A stretch of 64,000 nt of DNA from Stenotrophomonas sp. BIGb0135 (GTDB lineage: Bacteria; Pseudomonadota; Gammaproteobacteria; Xanthomonadales; Xanthomonadaceae), in contig NZ_JANUDX010000005.1 in NCBI RefSeq assembly GCF_024810105.1, positions 1 to 64,000 on the forward strand, in the 5' to 3' direction. This document shows positions 57,938 to 64,000 of this stretch, in pieces. The position numbers and the translations under genes were made by a program. Position 1 is the first letter of the stretch. The number at the start of each line of letters is the position of its first letter. The notes under the pieces were generated by a model. It searched no databases. It was not told where the DNA came from and saw nothing but the letters and a program-made list of their open reading frames with translations.

Positions 57938-58363
57938 ATGTCCCGTGCTGATTTCTACCTGATCGCCAAGCCCCGCTTCCTCACCGAGCCCCTGCGCCTG
58001 GTCTGCGAGCTGGCCCGCAAGGCCAATGACGCCGGGCTGTTCACCTTGGTGCTGGCACGCGACCAGGCCCAGGCCGAGGAGCTGGACGAGCTGCTGTGGG
58101 CCTTCGACAACGATGCCTACATCCCGCATCAGATCGCCGGCGAAGACATGGACGAGGAGGAGGCCCTGGTACTGATCGCCGTGCCCGGCACCCCGGCCCC
58201 GGCGCGTCCGCTGGTGATCAACCTGCGCGACGACCCCTACCTGGCCGAGTGTGACCGCGTGCTGGAAGTGGTGCCGGCCGACCCGGAAGCGCGTGAACCG
58301 CTGCGCGAGCGCTGGCGCCAGTACAAGGCCCTGGGCTTTGACCTGAACAAGTACGACATGTAA
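57938..58363 (+). CDS. holC: DNA polymerase III chi subunit
   Basis: A 141-residue protein that ties the clamp loader to SSB. ADFYLIAKPRFLTEPLRLVCELARKA is condensed here to its opening RADFYLIAKPRF, which matches HolC, followed by DELLWAFDNDAYIPHQIAG and a C-terminal RWRQYKALGFDLNKYDM. The order pepA-holC-valS is conserved across gammaproteobacteria and secures the name. The psi partner may be the gene at 62261-62725. Confidence 0.93.
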   Translation: MSRADFYLIAKPRFLTEPLRLVCELARKANDAGLFTLVLARDQAQAEELDELLWAFDNDAYIPHQIAGEDMDEEEALVLIAVPGTPAPARPLVINLRDDPYLAECDRVLEVVPADPEAREPLRERWRQYKALGFDLNKYDM

Positions 58364-58408
58364 CCGGCGCGGCGCCCGCCGCGGTGCCGCTGCCTACCGG
58401 AGCCCTTG

Positions 58409-58597
58409 ATGCGCCTGCTGATCGCCCTGATCTTTCCCTGGTTCGCCTTCTTCACCATCGGGCGCCCGTTCGCAGGCATCCTCTGCCTGATCCTGCAGAT
58501 CACCCTGATCGGCTGGCTGCCCGCGGCCATCTGGGCCGCGTATGCGGTCTCGCAGTTCCATACCGACCAGAAGATCCGGCGCGCCCTCGGCCGCTGA
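58409..58597 (+). CDS. Pmp3/YqaE family small membrane protein
   Basis: A 62-residue hydrophobic protein with two membrane helices: MRLLIALIFPWFAFFTIGRP and ILCLILQITLIGWLPAAIWA, the second followed by a charged tail with HTDQKIRRALGR. This is the Pmp3/YqaE plan, small proteins linked to membrane potential or salt and cold stress in yeast and plants. GGAG six bases upstream favours ATG 58409 over the TTG at 58406. Its presence between holC and valS is a lineage-specific insertion compared with E. coli. Confidence 0.8.
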   Translation: MRLLIALIFPWFAFFTIGRPFAGILCLILQITLIGWLPAAIWAAYAVSQFHTDQKIRRALGR

Positions 58598-58639
58598 TCT
58601 TCCGGAACCCCATCTCCCGTCTTCGATCCTGGTTCCCGC

Positions 58640-61483
<2,844 letters not shown>

Positions 61484-61489
61484 GCACGG

Positions 61490-61710
61490 GAGCAGCGCGC
61501 CACGCCATGCGTGGCGCCTTCCCGGCCCGGTCTACGTGCAGCCACCCATGGGGTGGCTCTACGCGGATACCTGATAGGCGGGCCTCGGCTGGAGGGTAGC
61601 GCCACGCCATGCGTGGCGGCCTCCCGGGCCGGTCTACGTGTCCAGCGAAGCAAGACGCCGATGGTAGAGCCGAGCCATGCTCGGCTGCCGCAGCGCAGCT
61701 GCGGCAATCC
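61490..61710. repeat. Cluster of SMAG-like GTAG hairpins
   Basis: Five hairpins in about 210 bases between valS and rimI: GCGCCACGC/GCGTGGCGC at 61497-61517; AGCCACCC/GGGTGGCT at 61540-61558 (GTAG on the minus strand); GTAG plus CGCCACGC/GCGTGGCG from 61596; GTAG plus AGCCGAG/CTCGGCT from 61664; and GCCGCA/TGCGGC at 61686-61704. GTAG-headed stems of this kind are the SMAG repeats, abundant in Stenotrophomonas maltophilia. Two of the stems share nearly the same sequence (CGCCACGC-CAT-GCGTGGCG), pointing to recent copying. They may act as a terminator or RNA stabiliser for valS and rimI. Confidence 0.8.
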
Positions 61711-61766
61711 CCCGACGGTCGATGACGGCGGCGCCACCGGGGCCTCGGCGTGGGATGCACGCGCCG

Positions 61767-62264
61767 TCAGAGCGGCGGCATTGTCTGGATGTCGTCCTCG
61801 ACCAGCTCCATGGCCATCACCAGCGCATCCTCGCGCCCGTCGCGGGCCGGGTAGTAGCGCGGGCGTCTACCGATCTCGTTGAAGCCTTCGCTGTGGTACA
61901 GCGCCACCGCCGGGGTGTTGGACGGGCGCACTTCCAGGAACACGCGGTGCGCACCGTGGTCACGCGCCAGCTTGACCAGCGCGCGGAACAGGTACCGCCC
62001 CAGGCCGCGCGATTGGGTATGGGTGTCCACGCAGACGTTGAGCACGTGCGCCTCGTCGGCGGCGATGCTCAGCACGCCGTACCCCACCAGCACGCCGTCC
62101 TCTTCCAGTGCCAGCGCCGGGTAGCCGGCGCGCAGGCAGTCCACGAAGATGCCGCGCGTCCACGGAAACGGATACCCGCGCAGCTCGATCGGCATCAGCG
62201 CATCCAGGTCGGCCTCGCGCAAGGCGCGCAGGGCGACCGGACGCGGCGAGCTCACCGCGCTCAC
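61767..62264 (-). CDS. rimI: Ribosomal protein bS18 alanine N-acetyltransferase RimI
   Basis: A 165-residue GNAT acetyltransferase. ALREADLDALMPIELRGYPFPW is the RimI opening (quoted in part: ALREADLDAL, GYPFPWTRGIF), QSRGLGRYL is the acetyl-CoA loop and ALYHSEGFNEIGRRPRYYP the C-terminal landmark. It acetylates the N-terminal Ala of ribosomal protein S18. GTG 62264 overlaps the previous stop (GTGA); a second in-frame GTG lies at 62255. It follows a candidate holD, the same pair as in E. coli. Confidence 0.9.
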   Translation of the reverse strand: MSAVSSPRPVALRALREADLDALMPIELRGYPFPWTRGIFVDCLRAGYPALALEEDGVLVGYGVLSIAADEAHVLNVCVDTHTQSRGLGRYLFRALVKLARDHGAHRVFLEVRPSNTPAVALYHSEGFNEIGRRPRYYPARDGREDALVMAMELVEDDIQTMPPL

Positions 62265-62725
62265 GCACGGCCCCGCTTGCGCAGCGCGCGCAATTGCGGC
62301 CACAGCGCGCGCTTGGCCGCGGCATTGCCGCGCAGCTCGTCCAGGTTCCAGCCCGCCATCAACGCCTGGGTATCGGGCTCGGCCGGATTGCAGCCGGAGG
62401 CACGCAGCAGCGCGATCTGCAGGCGATCGGGCATGCGTACCGCGGTCCGGCGCCCGGGGGCGGCGCTGCGCGCAGGGGGCGCTGCGGCGGGGGCCACCGG
62501 CTCGCTGGGCGGTGCGGCGCTGCGCCGCGGCGGGGCCGCCGTCGTCGCGTCAGGCGCGGCCGCCACGGCCACTGGCGCGGGCGGCGCAACAGCCACGCTC
62601 AGCTCGATCGGTGCACTGGCAGCCACCTCGTCGACCTGGCCATCCACGAACACCGTATAGCCCATCGCCTGCAGCCACGACTGCTGCGCGGGCGACCACA
62701 GCGGCGGCAGGCCGGTCTCGCTCAC
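62261..62725 (-). CDS. Ala/Pro-rich protein, candidate DNA polymerase III psi subunit
   Basis: A 154-residue protein with GTG at 62725 overlapping the pssA stop. Three parts are seen: an N-terminal 30 residues (PAQQSWLQAMGYTVFVDG), an Ala/Pro-rich linker (about 35-95), and a C-terminal 60 residues with helices (RMPDRLQIALLRASG, then NAAAKRALWPQLRALRK). No database name is obvious. Yet the N-terminus resembles psi (HolD), whose first residues bind chi and which often shows a LxxMGI-W pattern, and the gene stands directly before rimI, the usual site of holD. I therefore suggest a diverged HolD; confidence is limited because psi proteins are poorly conserved. Confidence 0.5.
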   Translation of the reverse strand: MSETGLPPLWSPAQQSWLQAMGYTVFVDGQVDEVAASAPIELSVAVAPPAPVAVAAAPDATTAAPPRRSAAPPSEPVAPAAAPPARSAAPGRRTAVRMPDRLQIALLRASGCNPAEPDTQALMAGWNLDELRGNAAAKRALWPQLRALRKRGRA

Positions 62726-63501
62726 GCGCTTGGCTCGGCCGTCTTTCGGGTCCGCTGCCACAGCCAGAAACCCGGCCCGGACAGGGCGTAGACCACGCCC
62801 ACCGCGAACAACACGCGCGGCAGATCGATCACCATGATCGCGATCGCGATCGGGACCAGGGCCAACGCCAGGAACGGCACGCGGTCGGCGCGCGGGCCCT
62901 TCTGGCCGCTGCCCTTGAAGCTCCAGAAGCGGATCCGGCTGACCATCAGCAAGGCCGCCACCAGGGTGACGCCCAGCGCCACGTAGCGTAGCTGGTTGCC
63001 GTCCCAGCCCAGGTTGCCATCGGCGAAGGCCCAGACGAAGGACATCATCAGCCCGGCCGCGGCCGGGCTGGCCAGGCCGATGAACCAGCGCTTGTCCACC
63101 ACGCTGACCTGGGTATTGAAACGGGCCAGGCGCAGGGCGGCGCAGGCCGCGTACAGGAATGCCACTGCCCAGCCGACCCGGCCCATCACCGGATCGTCGA
63201 ACTTCAGCCACGACAGCGACCAGTGGTACATCACCAGCGCCGGGGCCATGCCGAAGCTGACCAGGTCGGCCAGCGAATCGTACTGCACGCCGAATTCGCT
63301 GCTGGTGCCGGTCAGCCGCGCCACGCGGCCGTCCAGGCCGTCCATGACCGCGGCCACGAACACGGCGATGGCGGCATTGACGAAGTCGCCGTTGGCCGCG
63401 GCGATGATCGCGTAGAAGCCGGCGAATAGGCCCGCGGTGGTGAACAGGTTGGGCAGCAGGTAGATGCTGCGGTTGCGCGGCGGGGGTTTCATCTCATCCA
63501 T
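62722..63501 (-). CDS. pssA: CDP-diacylglycerol-serine O-phosphatidyltransferase
   Basis: A 259-residue polytopic membrane enzyme making phosphatidylserine. The CDP-alcohol phosphotransferase signature D-G-x2-A-R-x8-G-x3-D-x3-D is complete at residues 57-79. About eight helices follow the Bacillus-type PssA plan, unlike the soluble E. coli enzyme; NLFTTAGLFAGFYAI is the usual opening. ATG 63501 is used; an ATG three codons later is possible. It is translationally linked to the next two genes by GTGA overlaps. Confidence 0.92.
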   Translation of the reverse strand: MDEMKPPPRNRSIYLLPNLFTTAGLFAGFYAIIAAANGDFVNAAIAVFVAAVMDGLDGRVARLTGTSSEFGVQYDSLADLVSFGMAPALVMYHWSLSWLKFDDPVMGRVGWAVAFLYAACAALRLARFNTQVSVVDKRWFIGLASPAAAGLMMSFVWAFADGNLGWDGNQLRYVALGVTLVAALLMVSRIRFWSFKGSGQKGPRADRVPFLALALVPIAIAIMVIDLPRVLFAVGVVYALSGPGFWLWQRTRKTAEPSA

Positions 63502-63625
63502 GCGGCCAGTTTAGTGGGTGCGGTGGCCTTTGGGGCAGCCCGGGCACCCGCCCGTCGCCGCCGGCTTGCCAGCGCCCGGCCGGGATGCTGCAATCGCCCC
63601 CCTGACCTTGATGCCCGGAGTTGCC

Positions 63626-64000
63626 ATGCGTGCCCTGCCCTCGCTGTGCTGCCTGCTGCTGCTCGCCAGCGCCTCGGCCACTGCCGGAACCGTCTACAAG
63701 TGGAAGGACGCCAAAGGCGTGACCCAGTATTCGGAGAAGGCCCCGACCGGCCAGAAGTACGAATCGCGCGAGGTGGACACCCGCGCCCCGGTGGCCCGCG
63801 CGGCGCCTGTCGCCGAGGCGCCGGCCGAATCGGCCGATTGCACCACCGCACGCAACAACCTGACCCTGCTCAACGGACAGGGCGCAGTGATGCAGGACAC
63901 CAACGGCGACGGCAAGGCCGACAGCCCCCTCAGCCCGGAACAGCGCAGTGCGCAGAAGGACCTGGCCAACGCGGCGATCAAGGTCCACTGCAAGCCGGCC
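63626..64000 (+). CDS. DUF4124 domain protein, cut by the window end
   Basis: The first 125 codons of an exported protein, still open at base 64000. ATG 63626 (GGAG upstream) starts a signal peptide (MRALPSLCCLLLLASASATA). Right after it comes GTVYKWKDAKGVTQYSEKAP, the DUF4124 pattern of a small beta domain found at the N-terminus of many periplasmic proteins. A linker rich in Ala and Pro and a segment with two Cys (ADCTTARNN and VHCKP) follow. Function unknown. The strand is opposite to pssA, with 124 bases between. Confidence 0.8.
   Translation, partial: MRALPSLCCLLLLASASATAGTVYKWKDAKGVTQYSEKAPTGQKYESREVDTRAPVARAAPVAEAPAESADCTTARNNLTLLNGQGAVMQDTNGDGKADSPLSPEQRSAQKDLANAAIKVHCKPA

Overview
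The window is high-GC (roughly two thirds G+C) gammaproteobacterial chromosome, most likely Stenotrophomonas or a close Xanthomonadaceae relative. The evidence is the Xanthomonas-style xps type II secretion operon (order E-F-G-H-I-J-K-L-M-N-D), a ChiA-type chitinase, an S8 protease of the Stenotrophomonas StmPr kind, CRP/Clp-like boxes, and GTAG-headed hairpins of the SMAG repeat type. No rRNA, tRNA, insertion sequence, prophage or CRISPR array was seen. The first 86 bases are pure C and look like an assembly or sequencing artefact.

Layout. 1-5.1 kb: an RcnB-like periplasmic protein, the ABC-F translation factor EttA, an NCS2 purine permease and a DUF4434 protein. 5.16-20.86 kb: one leftward run of eleven tightly spaced genes (wecB, bcsB-like, nfrB, nfrA, two AlgJ/AlgX-like genes, an AlgI/DltB-type MBOAT, a DltC-like carrier, a DltA-like ligase, algF-like, an acyl-CoA dehydrogenase). 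I read it as an exopolysaccharide operon: WecB would supply UDP-ManNAc, NfrB would polymerise and export it, the BcsB-like and NfrA proteins would carry it through the periplasm and outer membrane, and the Alg/Dlt-type genes would acylate it. NfrB carries two MshEN-like c-di-GMP-binding regions, and two CRP/Clp-type boxes lie upstream of wecB. This is the best candidate for an undescribed system. 21.0-23.9 kb: pncB and two glycosyltransferases.

24.0-34.9 kb: the complete type II secretion operon. 35.3-37.1 kb: a secreted subtilisin-like protease. 37.3-44.8 kb: a 2,521-residue trimeric autotransporter adhesin built of roughly 1-kb head-neck modules. 45.3-49.2 kb: purL. 49.5-51.6 kb: a chitinase, like the protease a plausible type II substrate.

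51.6-64.0 kb is conserved housekeeping sequence: dsbC-xerD, an RDD membrane protein, lptG-lptF divergent from pepA-holC-pmp3-valS, a SMAG repeat cluster, then rimI, a likely divergent holD, pssA, and a DUF4124 gene cut by the window end. The order around lptF/G, pepA-holC-valS, xerD-dsbC and holD-rimI matches that known in other gammaproteobacteria and supports those assignments.
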